From Peredibacter starrii (GTDB lineage Bacteria > Bdellovibrionota > Bacteriovoracia > Bacteriovoracales > Bacteriovoracaceae): a stretch of 64,000 nt of DNA. Positions 50,679 through 59,648 of the stretch are shown in pieces. Made by a program: the position numbers and the translations under genes. The notes beneath the pieces were generated by a model that worked only from the letters and a program-made list of their open reading frames with translations, was not told the origin of the DNA and made no database searches. The stretch lies in contig NZ_CP139487.1 of NCBI RefSeq assembly GCF_034259205.1, positions 992,001-1,056,000 of the forward strand, read 5' to 3'. Position 1 is the first letter of the stretch, and every line of letters begins with the position of its first letter.

Positions 50679-51323
50679 ATGCGTTGGTTAATCATTTTAC
50701 TTATGCTCGCTGGCTGCAGCGGCTATCGCTTTTCTCAGCAGGAAAATCCGCTTTCCCAATATGGAATTCAGAGTCTTTCTGTACCAATGTTTTACAATTA
50801 TTCAAACATTTCTGAGGCCTCGGGGGAATTCACCCGTGAGACTTATCGTCTTCTAACGGGTTTCAGCGGACTAAAACTCTACAACGGTTATAAATCCAGT
50901 TCAGATGCTATTCTTATCGGAATCATTAAATCTCCGGAAAAAATGTACGATTCTTTAAGGCCAAACAACTTGCGTGTGGCCCAGGACAAAGCACCTAATT
51001 CAATTGGTACTACCAGAGAGAATTTTTATATTCCTGGTACGACTGATGTGCAGTTGTATCTTCAGGTGATCGTTATTAAGAAGCCGAGTGAAGAAGAACT
51101 CTCTCTTCTTAAATCAGGCATTGGCGATCAAGTGAGAACGAATTCAAAAATTATCTTCAACGAAGTGATTCCTTTAAAGATGCAGTACACTCGCGAAATT
51201 CTTGATAATCAAGGAACGCAGGTGAACGCGACTCAGAACTTTGGTGCTCAAAGAAAAACCATTCGTACCATGGCTGAACAAGCGGCCGTGACCGTAAGGG
51301 ACATGATTTTCTATGCATTCTAA
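50679..51323 (+). CDS. lptE: LptE-like outer-membrane lipoprotein (LPS assembly)
   Basis: A 214-residue lipoprotein (lipobox LMLAGC, cysteine 13, then SGYRFSQ). The GYRF start, IQSLSVPMFYNYSNISEASGEFTRETYRLL and C-terminal AEQAAVTVRDMIFYAF follow the LptE pattern. LptE plugs the LptD barrel that inserts lipopolysaccharide. The next gene is holA, the same pair as in E. coli, which supports the call. The two overlap by 11 bases. Confidence 0.85.
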   Translation: MRWLIILLMLAGCSGYRFSQQENPLSQYGIQSLSVPMFYNYSNISEASGEFTRETYRLLTGFSGLKLYNGYKSSSDAILIGIIKSPEKMYDSLRPNNLRVAQDKAPNSIGTTRENFYIPGTTDVQLYLQVIVIKKPSEEELSLLKSGIGDQVRTNSKIIFNEVIPLKMQYTREILDNQGTQVNATQNFGAQRKTIRTMAEQAAVTVRDMIFYAF

Positions 51324-52269
51324 GTGGCAAATCTGGGACTTCTTCTCATCGTTTAAACGCGACTATCTCAAGACATTCGAGGGCACACTCGCCATCAATT
51401 CTTTTGATCCCATTTGTTTAAAGATGGTGAAGGATTTTCTTACTCGTGGTGCTGACGATAAAGTCATCCATTATAAGATGGCCGCAGAAGTCACCAGAGG
51501 ATGGATTGAAGAGGAGTTTCAAACTCTAAGCCTCTTCGGAAATTCTGAATCTTTTTTCATTCATCAGGCACAGGATCTCAATGCGGAAATGCTTGAGATG
51601 ATTTCAAATCTTGATGTCAGTGGTCGCTTCCTTATCTTGAGTTTTGAAAACGAACTTGCTACCTGGAAGAAACTTGTGAAAGAGGGGAAGATCGGAACTT
51701 TAGTGATCGAGCCACCTCGCTTCTGGGAAATTAATAAGCTTTTGGATTTTACCTGCGCTCATTTACGTCTTCCGCTGAGCTATGAAGCGAAGACCTGGAT
51801 TCTGGACGCTTTGGAAAACAATCTAGGAACTTTCTATAATGCCTGCTGCTTGATTAAGCTTAACCATCCAGAGGCCCGTGAAGTAGGAATCAATGAAGTT
51901 AAAGAACTTCTGACCCTGGAGAAACTTGATCAGTTTCAACTCGCTTCTCTCGTGGCACGTAAGAAGCAAAAAGAGTTTTTTGAAAAACTTGTGGCCCTTG
52001 AAGGTGATTTTGAAAAGATGCGTGGCTTTTTTAATTTCATGCAGTCGCATTTAATAAAGATGGCCGACCCGTCTTACCTCGCTCAAAAAGCACGTCTTAC
52101 CCAATATGATAAGGATCTTCAGAGTACTTCTAAACTTTGGAAATCTGATGAACTGATGAATGAGATTCAAAAGTTTAATCGTTGGGAGCTACTGTGTAAG
52201 AAGAAAGACTCTCATCTCTGGCACGAGATCAAAGAGGCCCATCTTCGTTCTATCTCTGTTGCTCGTTAA
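51313..52269 (+). CDS. holA: DNA polymerase III delta subunit
   Basis: A 318-residue clamp-loader delta subunit. Delta signatures are modest at the sequence level: an N-terminal AAA-like region (TLSLFGNSESFFIHQAQDL ... RFLILSFEN), then a helical middle (LENNLGTFYNACCLIKLNH resembling the LxNxLxxxxxELEKL motif) and a collar domain (YDKDLQSTSKLW resembling ADxxLKxG). Position after lptE, and the size, support the call. The 3' end overlaps the convergent esterase gene by 20 bases. Confidence 0.82.
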   Translation: MHSKWQIWDFFSSFKRDYLKTFEGTLAINSFDPICLKMVKDFLTRGADDKVIHYKMAAEVTRGWIEEEFQTLSLFGNSESFFIHQAQDLNAEMLEMISNLDVSGRFLILSFENELATWKKLVKEGKIGTLVIEPPRFWEINKLLDFTCAHLRLPLSYEAKTWILDALENNLGTFYNACCLIKLNHPEAREVGINEVKELLTLEKLDQFQLASLVARKKQKEFFEKLVALEGDFEKMRGFFNFMQSHLIKMADPSYLAQKARLTQYDKDLQSTSKLWKSDELMNEIQKFNRWELLCKKKDSHLWHEIKEAHLRSISVAR

Positions 52270-53239
52270 TCAGACGATCCACATAGTCCTTCGCTGATTC
52301 ACCACTTTCAATATCAATACTGTTTGCTGCCACATCTGGAATGATGAGAAGCATGTGTCCGATTCCTTCACTAATGTGAGTAGAGCAGTTCTTTGTATTG
52401 CGAAGGGTGTTTCTAATTCCTTCTCGACCTAGGACAACTTTTTTATGCTCTTCCTGTGAAATGTCACCAAACATGGCAGACATAATGACGTCACGAGTGG
52501 TTTGGATAAAGCCCATCTTCCAGTCACTTCGAGTGTTGCAGTAATTTTTTAATTGAGGCGCCACAAGACCACTGGATAGGTCAATGTGAATGCCGACCTT
52601 TGCAAATGTTTCCCCAAAGTCACGCATAAGTTCCGGCGTGAATTTTTTCCAGAAATTGGGCCCATAGTGAAGCCCTGGACTATCAGCAATGAGAAGTTTT
52701 TTCTCGGGACGCATGTATTTCAAATAAGTGTCGGCATGAAGAAGCGAACCAATTGCACCTGCAGATGAACCGAAGGCCACGAGGTCTTTTACTTGTGGGA
52801 AATCAATGATTCGATTGGCCTTTAGATAATCAAGGGCCTTAATGAGATTTCTTTTACCATGGTGATGAGTTCCTTTAAGTTCGCCTGGAAAGTAATTGGC
52901 GGTGTGATTCCCGGCATAGACGTCACCATTACAATAAGGAAAATAAAGAAATGTATGATCTCTGAGAGGGCTGTCCTCAGTGGTGAGATAGCTATAGGCA
53001 GGTAATTCTGGAATGGGATGAATCCAGGTATGAAACTTCGGTCCCCAACAGGTCGCAAGACTCCAACATGCGCCTCCACCCATCAGTTCTATCGCGAGTT
53101 TTGCTCTCTTTCCCTTACGTACAAAAACTTTAAAAGGAACACCATCGCCACACTTGGCGTTTGGAATGGTGACAGTTTCCCAAGGAGAAGCAAAAACATT
53201 GGTCGTAATGAAAAGAAGAGAGAGGAGTAATTGTTTCAT
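52250..53239 (-). CDS. Secreted pectinacetylesterase/NOTUM-like hydrolase
   Basis: A 329-residue exported alpha/beta-hydrolase of the pectinacetylesterase-NOTUM family. Signal peptide MKQLLLSLLFITTNVFA. The oxyanion region ELMGGGACWSLATCWG, the nucleophile serine in AFGSSAGAIGS and the histidine in GIGHMLL are present. It probably removes ester-linked acyl or acetyl groups from a polymer or lipid. The start at 53239 is chosen for the signal peptide; no good ribosome-binding site is seen. It is divergent from the TULIP-like operon, and the palindrome at 53313 lies 74 bases upstream of it. Confidence 0.82.
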   Translation of the reverse strand: MKQLLLSLLFITTNVFASPWETVTIPNAKCGDGVPFKVFVRKGKRAKLAIELMGGGACWSLATCWGPKFHTWIHPIPELPAYSYLTTEDSPLRDHTFLYFPYCNGDVYAGNHTANYFPGELKGTHHHGKRNLIKALDYLKANRIIDFPQVKDLVAFGSSAGAIGSLLHADTYLKYMRPEKKLLIADSPGLHYGPNFWKKFTPELMRDFGETFAKVGIHIDLSSGLVAPQLKNYCNTRSDWKMGFIQTTRDVIMSAMFGDISQEEHKKVVLGREGIRNTLRNTKNCSTHISEGIGHMLLIIPDVAANSIDIESGESAKDYVDRLINEQQR

Positions 53240-53312
53240 AAAAATAATTGGAGCATTAATGGAGCACATTCACAAATGTCTTAAGCTTACAAAGAATAGG
53301 TTCTCAGGGACT

Positions 53313-53327
53313 GTCTAAGTTTTAGAC
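53313..53327 (+). promoter_or_regulatory. 15-base palindrome identical to that upstream of the phospholipase D-like gene
   Basis: GTCTAAGTTTTAGAC, centred 84 bases upstream of the sigma-54 promoter centre at 53404. A further hairpin (CCCCCT at 53373-53378, AGGGGG at 53385-53390) lies between the two. The next four bases (GGCC) match a half-site at 5796-5807. Confidence 0.6.
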
Positions 53328-53396
53328 GGCCTGTAAAAACATCCTACACCTCTCAAAATCCTTACCAACCAGCCCCCTGTATTTAGGGGGTAAGTT

Positions 53397-53411
53397 TGGC
53401 ATCCCGATTGC
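53397..53411 (+). promoter_or_regulatory. Sigma-54 type -24/-12 promoter of the TULIP-like operon
   Basis: TGGCATCCCGATTGC has ten bases between GG and GC, as sigma-54 requires, and the bases around it (TTGGCA, TTGCTTA) fit the consensus. The predicted start of transcription is about 53423, 25 bases before the ATG. Confidence 0.75.
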
Positions 53412-53447
53412 TTACTAAGACCCAAACCCTTTATTTGAGGAGCTTCC

Positions 53448-55244
53448 ATGCGTACGTGGAAATTTGGCCTTTTTCTTATGCTTACAACAGGACAACTGTT
53501 CGCCCAGGAACAGATGGCCCTGAGGCTTAATGAGAACGGGATGATGAAAATCCTTCGCATGGCGATCCAGTACAATACATCGTCTAAAACGAGTAAGACG
53601 ATCGTTATTCCTCAAAACATTTATAAGTTCACGATCAAAAAAGATCAGCTGACTTCGAACCCGATTATTCCGGTGATTAACGAGATCAGTGATTTGAACC
53701 TAAATCGTGATCTGGATTTTTATCTCAATACTTCAGATATTAAATTGACTGGTAACGTGGATGAGAAAAGCTTAAAAATGAGCATTTCAAATTCTAACGA
53801 TAATGGCTTTGATTTAAAACTTAGCCTGAACTTACCGCAAATTGTGGTCAACGGGGCCCGTTTGAGCCTGTGTGAAGATAAGGCCAAAAACAGCAAGAGC
53901 TGTGGCAAAGGTCTTCAGGCCTCAATGACTAATTTAAAAATTCAAACGAAGTCTCGTCCGGTAAGTCTTTCGGCCACTCTACGTTTAAGAACTGACGGAA
54001 AAGTTGCTCGTGTGAGTGTCCTTTCTGTGACTTCAAACCTTGAAGGAAAAAACGCTCCGGTGATGGACATTAACTTCCAGACGGTGACGGTTCCTAAAAT
54101 TTCAATCGTGATTGATGGTCAGGAAACTGAGCTTGATACTTCTCGCTTGAAAGACGAGATCCTTAAACGTAAAGGCTTCCTGGCAGCGAAACTTATGTCT
54201 TTCGCCGCTGACTTCATTACGTCAGACCTAGCTGAGATGATTAACGTGTACCTTGTGAATAAACAGGTGGCGACTTCATATCAGGTCTATCGTAAAGAAG
54301 GTCTGACAACATTTAACGAATTCATGAGTGACCGTGATTCATATCCTAACCGTGAAAACTATGTTCGTTCTGCGATCCAGCCGGAAGGTAAGGATCCTAT
54401 GACGGTTATCATGGCCGAGATCTCTGAAGTGATTCGCAACGCTCAAGTTGATATCGCACTTAAGAAGATTTCAACTCCACAAAATAAGGACATCGAGCTG
54501 GCCGGATTCCTGAACTTTGTTCTGAATAACCGTGCCATGGCGATCAAGAATACTTTGGGGAACTCTAACCGTGCCCTTCCAAAGCTTGATCTGACTGCAC
54601 ACCGTAACAATGACATCAACCTTGCCATCTCAGAGCCCCTTATTAACGGTGCTTTAGATCTGGTGAATACCACTGGTCTCTATCAGGAAGTATTCAATGC
54701 CATGGCAGATGTGAAAGGCTTCTCAATCAAGAGCATTAAAATGCACTTCCAGGGTGATAAATCCATCGTGGCAGTTGTGAATGCTCAAGTTGATCTTAAA
54801 AAGCTAGAGTCTTCAGGTCTTAGCTCTTGGTTCAAAAACAAACTGGCGGCGTATCTTGAAAGAAATAACAACAATGCTGTGATCTACTTCCCAATTGAAG
54901 TTCAGGTTGTACCAACTGTAACGAAACTTCCATCGGGTGGAGCGGGCCTTGATCTCAAAGTGCTGTCACCGTTTAATTATGTCGAGCTTCCAAACAAGTT
55001 CAACTACCCATCGAACGTGGGCAATATGACCGACATCGTGAAAGATGGTGTCATGGCCCAGCTTAAGGACAATCTTGAGCCATATGTGAACAAAACATAT
55101 AGCGTGGACGTAACAAAATTCCTGAACCAGTCGGGAGTTGTATTCCTTCCGAAAGGCATCTCGATTAATCAGGGCGCTTACTTCCTGCTTAATCTTGATC
55201 TGGTTGATATTAAATTTAACAGCACGAACCCAAACCTACGTTAA
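53448..55244 (+). CDS. Large secreted protein, putative TULIP/BPI-fold lipid-binding protein 1
   Basis: A 598-residue exported protein (signal peptide ending GQLFA). Two halves can be seen. Residues 22-230 read like the N-terminal TULIP domain of BPI/LBP: MALRLNENGMMKILRMAI as the opening helix, then an amphipathic beta pattern (DLDFYLNTSDIKLTGNV, LKMSISNSNDNGFDLKLSLN). A cysteine pair lies at 142 and 152. From about 380 a second domain starts with INLAISEPLINGALDL, like the hDVxxxISxxxxN start of the BPI C-terminal domain. The fold assignment is my reading of the pattern, not a search result. It is first in a two-gene operon with a sigma-54 promoter; GAGGAG precedes the ATG. Confidence 0.72.
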   Translation: MRTWKFGLFLMLTTGQLFAQEQMALRLNENGMMKILRMAIQYNTSSKTSKTIVIPQNIYKFTIKKDQLTSNPIIPVINEISDLNLNRDLDFYLNTSDIKLTGNVDEKSLKMSISNSNDNGFDLKLSLNLPQIVVNGARLSLCEDKAKNSKSCGKGLQASMTNLKIQTKSRPVSLSATLRLRTDGKVARVSVLSVTSNLEGKNAPVMDINFQTVTVPKISIVIDGQETELDTSRLKDEILKRKGFLAAKLMSFAADFITSDLAEMINVYLVNKQVATSYQVYRKEGLTTFNEFMSDRDSYPNRENYVRSAIQPEGKDPMTVIMAEISEVIRNAQVDIALKKISTPQNKDIELAGFLNFVLNNRAMAIKNTLGNSNRALPKLDLTAHRNNDINLAISEPLINGALDLVNTTGLYQEVFNAMADVKGFSIKSIKMHFQGDKSIVAVVNAQVDLKKLESSGLSSWFKNKLAAYLERNNNNAVIYFPIEVQVVPTVTKLPSGGAGLDLKVLSPFNYVELPNKFNYPSNVGNMTDIVKDGVMAQLKDNLEPYVNKTYSVDVTKFLNQSGVVFLPKGISINQGAYFLLNLDLVDIKFNSTNPNLR

Positions 55245-55255
55245 GGGATTAGATA

Positions 55256-56938
55256 ATGAAAAAGATCACAAGCTTTCTACTCATTGGTCTTCTAACTTAC
55301 GGACAGGTGCATGCCCAATCCCAGGGCTTCAAGTCACCGGACATCATCGTAGACACACGTCTGGACTATGACTGGACAAGCTTTCTGATTTCAAAATTCA
55401 GAGTACTGCTTAAAAACTATAACGTTGCTGATCCTTTCAGTAACCGATTTGAAGGCGAGATGGTAGTTAATGAGGACGTAGTAGGGAACTATCTACCTGC
55501 GGACTCTAAAGTTCTCATCGATGATTTCGGAAACGCAGTCGGACTAAATGTTCTTAAAGCAAAAACCAAAGTGACTTTGCATGGCCTTGCCTATGATGTG
55601 AAAGGTTTTAAGACCAATATGAAGGCAGCTGAGCAGGCCAGAGACGGTCTGGTAGTAGGAACCAATTTCTCGGCCTCAGAAGTTACTGTGACGGCAGATA
55701 AAATTTCTCTTTCATTAGTGATTCCTGGGAAAAACAATTCTCCCGTATTTAACGTTGATATCATTCGCCCTGAAATTCAGGCCAATGAGGAAGAACTTGT
55801 AAACTTCTTCACTAAAGTTAAGATTCAGGATCAGAAAGACCATTTTAAACTTCAAATCATCGATGCGGACTTTGATAAAATGGCATCGGGAATGTTGAAG
55901 CATCCTGAGAACATTGAACTTAACTACGAGCGCATCAATATTCCCTCTGTAAGTCTTAGAGTTGGTTCTAAAGTTGTACAATTCTCTCAAACAAAGATTC
56001 AGAATCTTTTAAGAGAGAATCACGAGGCGATTAAAGGAATTCTTCTGGCCCAATTGGCGGGAGTTTTAAATTCAAACACAACGGACGCGGCCTTCAAGGT
56101 TCTTGAGAGCTACAAGATCAAAAAAGAATTCTGGTTAAATTCATCAATCCTTAATAGTCAGTTCATGATCTCAAACTTCAGTAGCTACAGTCGTGGCAAT
56201 AACATTGCCGTTAGCCTACCGGCCGATTTCTGTACCGCTCAAAAGTTCACTCAGCTTAAGGCCGAGTGTGTGAACAACAAAGTCACTCAAACTGCACTTT
56301 CTCGATTGAACAGTCAGCTTCACAAAGAGTCGCTGAATAACATGAATGATATGATGGCGAGTGGAGACGCAAACCTGGTAGTAAGTATCTCTGAAGATTA
56401 TTTGAATAAACTCTTAGTAACTACTTACGATGCTGGTCTTTGGAAGTCTGCTCTGGATGAGGCAGCGGTTGAACTTGGGCCAAGCAAGATGGTTCTTCGT
56501 ATGGACAAGCGTGGAGAGACCGGTACTCTGATGCTGGACGTGATCTACAGGCCAAGCAAGATGGAGAAAATGCTCACTGGTTCAACTCAGATTCGTTTCC
56601 CGCTAGTGGTGGATGTATCGATTCGAATTGAAAATAAAAACGATGTTCCAACTGTAGTAGTGCGTATGAATGATGTGGACTCGAACGACGATACAATCAT
56701 CAATGGTCGTCCGAAAGAGAACATGACAAGTACCGTGAAAAACGTTCCGCGCTTCCAGGGCAAAGTGGCCAAGGCGATTCGCGAGAAGATTTCAGTGCTT
56801 CGTAATAAAGACATCGTTGAACTCAAATATCCTGAGTTCAAAGGACTAGGTCTGGATAAGGTAGAGTTCCTGTCAGATGGTAATGGACGCATGAACGCCA
56901 TTATGGATCTGGATGATCTGATTTCTAGCAAGAACTAG
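55256..56938 (+). CDS. Large secreted protein, putative TULIP/BPI-fold lipid-binding protein 2
   Basis: A 560-residue exported protein (signal peptide ending GQVHAQ), 11 bases after the first. Overall layout matches its neighbour: an N-terminal domain (25-240), a helical bridge (245-290) and a C-terminal domain with SEDYLNKLLVTTYDAGLW at 379-396 and STQIRFPLVVDVSIRIENKN further on, both very much like the second domain of BPI-type proteins. Identity with gene 1 is low, so the pair is old or they form a heterodimer. A role in binding lipids or lipopolysaccharide is inference. The 3' end overlaps the convergent methyltransferase gene by four bases. Confidence 0.72.
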   Translation: MKKITSFLLIGLLTYGQVHAQSQGFKSPDIIVDTRLDYDWTSFLISKFRVLLKNYNVADPFSNRFEGEMVVNEDVVGNYLPADSKVLIDDFGNAVGLNVLKAKTKVTLHGLAYDVKGFKTNMKAAEQARDGLVVGTNFSASEVTVTADKISLSLVIPGKNNSPVFNVDIIRPEIQANEEELVNFFTKVKIQDQKDHFKLQIIDADFDKMASGMLKHPENIELNYERINIPSVSLRVGSKVVQFSQTKIQNLLRENHEAIKGILLAQLAGVLNSNTTDAAFKVLESYKIKKEFWLNSSILNSQFMISNFSSYSRGNNIAVSLPADFCTAQKFTQLKAECVNNKVTQTALSRLNSQLHKESLNNMNDMMASGDANLVVSISEDYLNKLLVTTYDAGLWKSALDEAAVELGPSKMVLRMDKRGETGTLMLDVIYRPSKMEKMLTGSTQIRFPLVVDVSIRIENKNDVPTVVVRMNDVDSNDDTIINGRPKENMTSTVKNVPRFQGKVAKAIREKISVLRNKDIVELKYPEFKGLGLDKVEFLSDGNGRMNAIMDLDDLISSKN

Positions 56939-57759
56939 AAATAAACCTGTGCCTTGGCCTGCATGAATGAATAAAGGAAGACTGCGTTTGGATCGTTAGC
57001 GACTCGGCCCAACTCTTCCTTGGTCTTCGTCACAACTTCCTGGTCTACATACTTTTCTTCAACCAATTTATCGGCTGCAGATAGAAGTAGGTCGGTCCAA
57101 AAAAGGATCGCCTGCTTTCTTAGTGCCGGCTGACGATTGTCAAAGTGCCAGGTCTTCACTTCAGTTCTTACCTGATGGTAGCCCACTTGCGTGAGAAGGT
57201 TTCCAAGTTTAGCACCAATGAATGGATCACCTGCGTGGTCGTATTGATAATCGTTGAAGGCCATCCAGTACTTCCATACGTTCGGAGAGTATGGGTCCAG
57301 GAAGAACGAAGAGTTCATGACCTCAGTCACTACAATCTCTGCACCCGGACGAAGCACACGGCGAACTTCGGAAAGAACCTGAGCTGGATTTGGTACGTGC
57401 TCGAGAATCCAGCATAAATATGCAGCATCAAATGTCTGGGCATCAAAGCTCAGATTATCACCGCTCATTTTATGGAACTCGTAGCGATTCGCTACAGCAG
57501 GCATACCGCCAATGAACTTCTTGGCGGCATCCAGTTGTTTTTCATTAAGATCGACACCGGTCACATGAACTTTAGGGAAACGACGGAGTAAAATCTCCGT
57601 CTGAGCTCCAACTCCGCATCCAACCTCTAACACCTTCTTCGCATTTGAGAAGTTGATGTTCTGAAAAATCGTGTATTCCGCAAATTCGGCCTGAGCACGA
57701 AGACGGTTTTGTTCAGTTTCAGAAAATCCGTGGAGGTAGGGGAAGTCGGTCTTGCTCAT
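56935..57759 (-). CDS. Class I SAM-dependent methyltransferase
   Basis: A 274-residue methyltransferase. Motif I VLEVGCGVGAQTEIL (about 43-57), the acidic loop VTGVDLNEKQL, and motif post-I/IV AYLCWILEHVPNP followed by VRRVLRPGAEIVVTEV. It belongs to the UbiE/small-molecule group (methyltransf_11/25). Substrate unknown. It is ATGA-coupled to the protoporphyrinogen oxidase-like gene, so a tetrapyrrole or quinone substrate is possible but not shown. Confidence 0.85.
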   Translation of the reverse strand: MSKTDFPYLHGFSETEQNRLRAQAEFAEYTIFQNINFSNAKKVLEVGCGVGAQTEILLRRFPKVHVTGVDLNEKQLDAAKKFIGGMPAVANRYEFHKMSGDNLSFDAQTFDAAYLCWILEHVPNPAQVLSEVRRVLRPGAEIVVTEVMNSSFFLDPYSPNVWKYWMAFNDYQYDHAGDPFIGAKLGNLLTQVGYHQVRTEVKTWHFDNRQPALRKQAILFWTDLLLSAADKLVEEKYVDQEVVTKTKEELGRVANDPNAVFLYSFMQAKAQVYF

Positions 57760-59015
57760 CTGATTTCCTTATATTCCTGTGGGTTTTGAGCAAATGCTCT
57801 TGCCGCAGAAATCATTTCTCTAAGAGAGATACCGGCCACATAGTTACCGAAGATAGCGAAGTTTTCTTCGCCTTTGGCCAACTGATGAAGCTTTTTAACA
57901 CTGAGGTAGCGCTGAAGATCATAGATCGGCAGAGCTTTGTCCCAATGAGTTTGTTCCATATACTCAAGATCTTCTTCTACGAATTCCGAGTAAAGCATCT
58001 TGATATCAGAGTAGACTTCGGCCTCAGACAGCTTCTTTCTGGCGATGAAAGTGTATGAGAACACGTTTTCATTGTTGGCCGGGAATGTCGCTTTGTTGTT
58101 AATCACGCCGATAGAATTGAAGCCACTTTCAAGTGGAATCAAAACTCCGAATGATTTTTGAAGAGATTTGATTTCACGCTTTAAGAACACAGTCACACTT
58201 GAAAGCTCCTGATACTTCACACGAGCAAGCTCGGTGCTGATTTCAGGTTTAAATTCATGCGTGAGTTCTGATGCAGTGATGGCATCAGTACAAAGGATGG
58301 TGTTCCCTTTGATTTTAAACTGCTCTTTAGAGTTAAGTTTAATGTCGTGTTTAAGTACATCCGCCAGACGGTTAACCAGCGTTTGCATACCACCTTCAAA
58401 GCTCACTGATCCGCTTACATCTAAACGAGGCTTCATCTTTTGATTCTTGATCAAAAGTTTAATGAAGTCCCAGTAAGAGTTGAACTGAGCGATGTGCGCC
58501 ATTTCACTGAAAACTGATTTAAAGTGAAGGCTCTCACTTGAAGTGGCGTAAATTCCACCCAGGATCGGAGAAAGAAACTGGTTGATATTTTCAGAGCCGA
58601 TTAACGGACGGAAAAATTCAGCAACAGTCAGACCATCAGCGATTAGAGGTGGTTTCTTGTGTCCATGAACGGCAAGTTGTCCAAGAATGCCCAGTTGAAC
58701 CGGACGCTTTGGTTTACCACCGATAAGAAGAAGGCGACGAAGCTTTTTTGCCGCTGGAAGTGGCTCAAGTTTAAGTTCCTTCAATAGATCCATTCCGTCA
58801 GCGTTCATGTAAAGAGCGTTTGGCCCTTTCTCAACCAGACCAGCTTGTGTTTTCTTGGTCTGAATTTTACCGCCGACCTTATTCGATTTCTCGTGGATCG
58901 TGATCTTATATCCCTGATCTTTTAGATAATATCCCAGAATCAATCCTGAGAAACCCGCGCCCCAAATGGTGACATGCTTGTCTGCGGGATTTAGTTTTCC
59001 AATGACTCTTTTCAT
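57756..59015 (-). CDS. Protoporphyrinogen oxidase-like FAD protein (HemY type)
   Basis: A 419-residue FAD-dependent amine oxidase-family enzyme. The dinucleotide-binding motif is TIWGAGFSGLILGYYLKDQG (15-34), followed by EKSNKVGGKIQT and EKGPNALYMN, as in oxygen-dependent protoporphyrinogen oxidase. Also PILGGIYATSSESL and the C-terminal FGNYVAGISLREMI fit HemY. It is slightly shorter than usual (about 450-470), so a related flavin oxidase is possible. It follows grxD by three bases and overlaps the methyltransferase gene (ATGA). Confidence 0.82.
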   Translation of the reverse strand: MKRVIGKLNPADKHVTIWGAGFSGLILGYYLKDQGYKITIHEKSNKVGGKIQTKKTQAGLVEKGPNALYMNADGMDLLKELKLEPLPAAKKLRRLLLIGGKPKRPVQLGILGQLAVHGHKKPPLIADGLTVAEFFRPLIGSENINQFLSPILGGIYATSSESLHFKSVFSEMAHIAQFNSYWDFIKLLIKNQKMKPRLDVSGSVSFEGGMQTLVNRLADVLKHDIKLNSKEQFKIKGNTILCTDAITASELTHEFKPEISTELARVKYQELSSVTVFLKREIKSLQKSFGVLIPLESGFNSIGVINNKATFPANNENVFSYTFIARKKLSEAEVYSDIKMLYSEFVEEDLEYMEQTHWDKALPIYDLQRYLSVKKLHQLAKGEENFAIFGNYVAGISLREMISAARAFAQNPQEYKEIR

Positions 59016-59018
59016 GGG

Positions 59019-59384
59019 TTAGTTGTTTTTTAAGTAGTCTTGAAGTTCGCCTGACTTGTACATCTCAGTGATGATGTCGTTACCACCGATCAACTTAGCA
59101 TTTACGTAAAGCTGAGGGTAAGTCGGCCAGTTAGAAAACTCTTTAAGTCCCTGACGAATTTCCGGATCGTTAAGGATGTTGAAAGTTTTGAATGGAACAC
59201 CTAAGTGTTTAAGGATCGCCACTGAGTTAGCAGAAAAACCACATTGAGGCATTTCAGAGTTCCCTTTCATGAAAAGAACGATTTTACCGCTCTTAAGAAG
59301 GCCCTCGATTTGCGAGTTCAACTCTTGAGATTTGTCAGCTACTTCAATTTCCTGAATGTCATTGTTTAATACGTTGAAAGACAT
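59019..59384 (-). CDS. grxD: Monothiol glutaredoxin (Grx4 type)
   Basis: A 121-residue CGFS glutaredoxin: FMKGNSEMPQCGFSANSV (C48), WPTYPQLYVNAKLIGGNDI. It binds a shared 2Fe-2S cluster with glutathione and passes it to client proteins, often with BolA. A short N-terminal extension (about 20 residues) precedes the domain. The bolA gene is directly upstream (9 bases), which is strong support for a Grx-BolA pair. Confidence 0.95.
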   Translation of the reverse strand: MSFNVLNNDIQEIEVADKSQELNSQIEGLLKSGKIVLFMKGNSEMPQCGFSANSVAILKHLGVPFKTFNILNDPEIRQGLKEFSNWPTYPQLYVNAKLIGGNDIITEMYKSGELQDYLKNN

Positions 59385-59393
59385 AGTTACCTC

Positions 59394-59648
59394 TTATTTA
59401 TTAGCTAGTGCGAATTTTTCTTTTGTATACGTTTGAAGTTTTACCGCGTGGATACGCTGTTTAAGTTCTTCTTTTAAAAGTGTCATAAGCATTTGGTGCT
59501 GTTCAAAAAGGAGTTTGCCTTTGAATGCATCCGACACAACTGTGATCGCAAGATGATCACGTGTCCCTGTCATATCTTCTACCATCACTTGTGCGTCCGG
59601 AAGACCGGCCTTAATGATGTCTTCAACAAATTGAAATTCAGTACTCAT
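59394..59648 (-). CDS. bolA: BolA-family protein
   Basis: An 84-residue BolA/IbaG protein: GLPDAQVMVEDMTGTRDHLAITVVS, cited in part, and the KRIHAVKLQTYT-like end (RIHAVKLQTYTKE). The histidines in RDHLA and RIHA are the usual cluster ligands. It forms 2Fe-2S complexes with monothiol glutaredoxin. Its ATG overlaps the stop of the small membrane protein gene by four bases. Confidence 0.92.
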   Translation of the reverse strand: MSTEFQFVEDIIKAGLPDAQVMVEDMTGTRDHLAITVVSDAFKGKLLFEQHQMLMTLLKEELKQRIHAVKLQTYTKEKFALANK

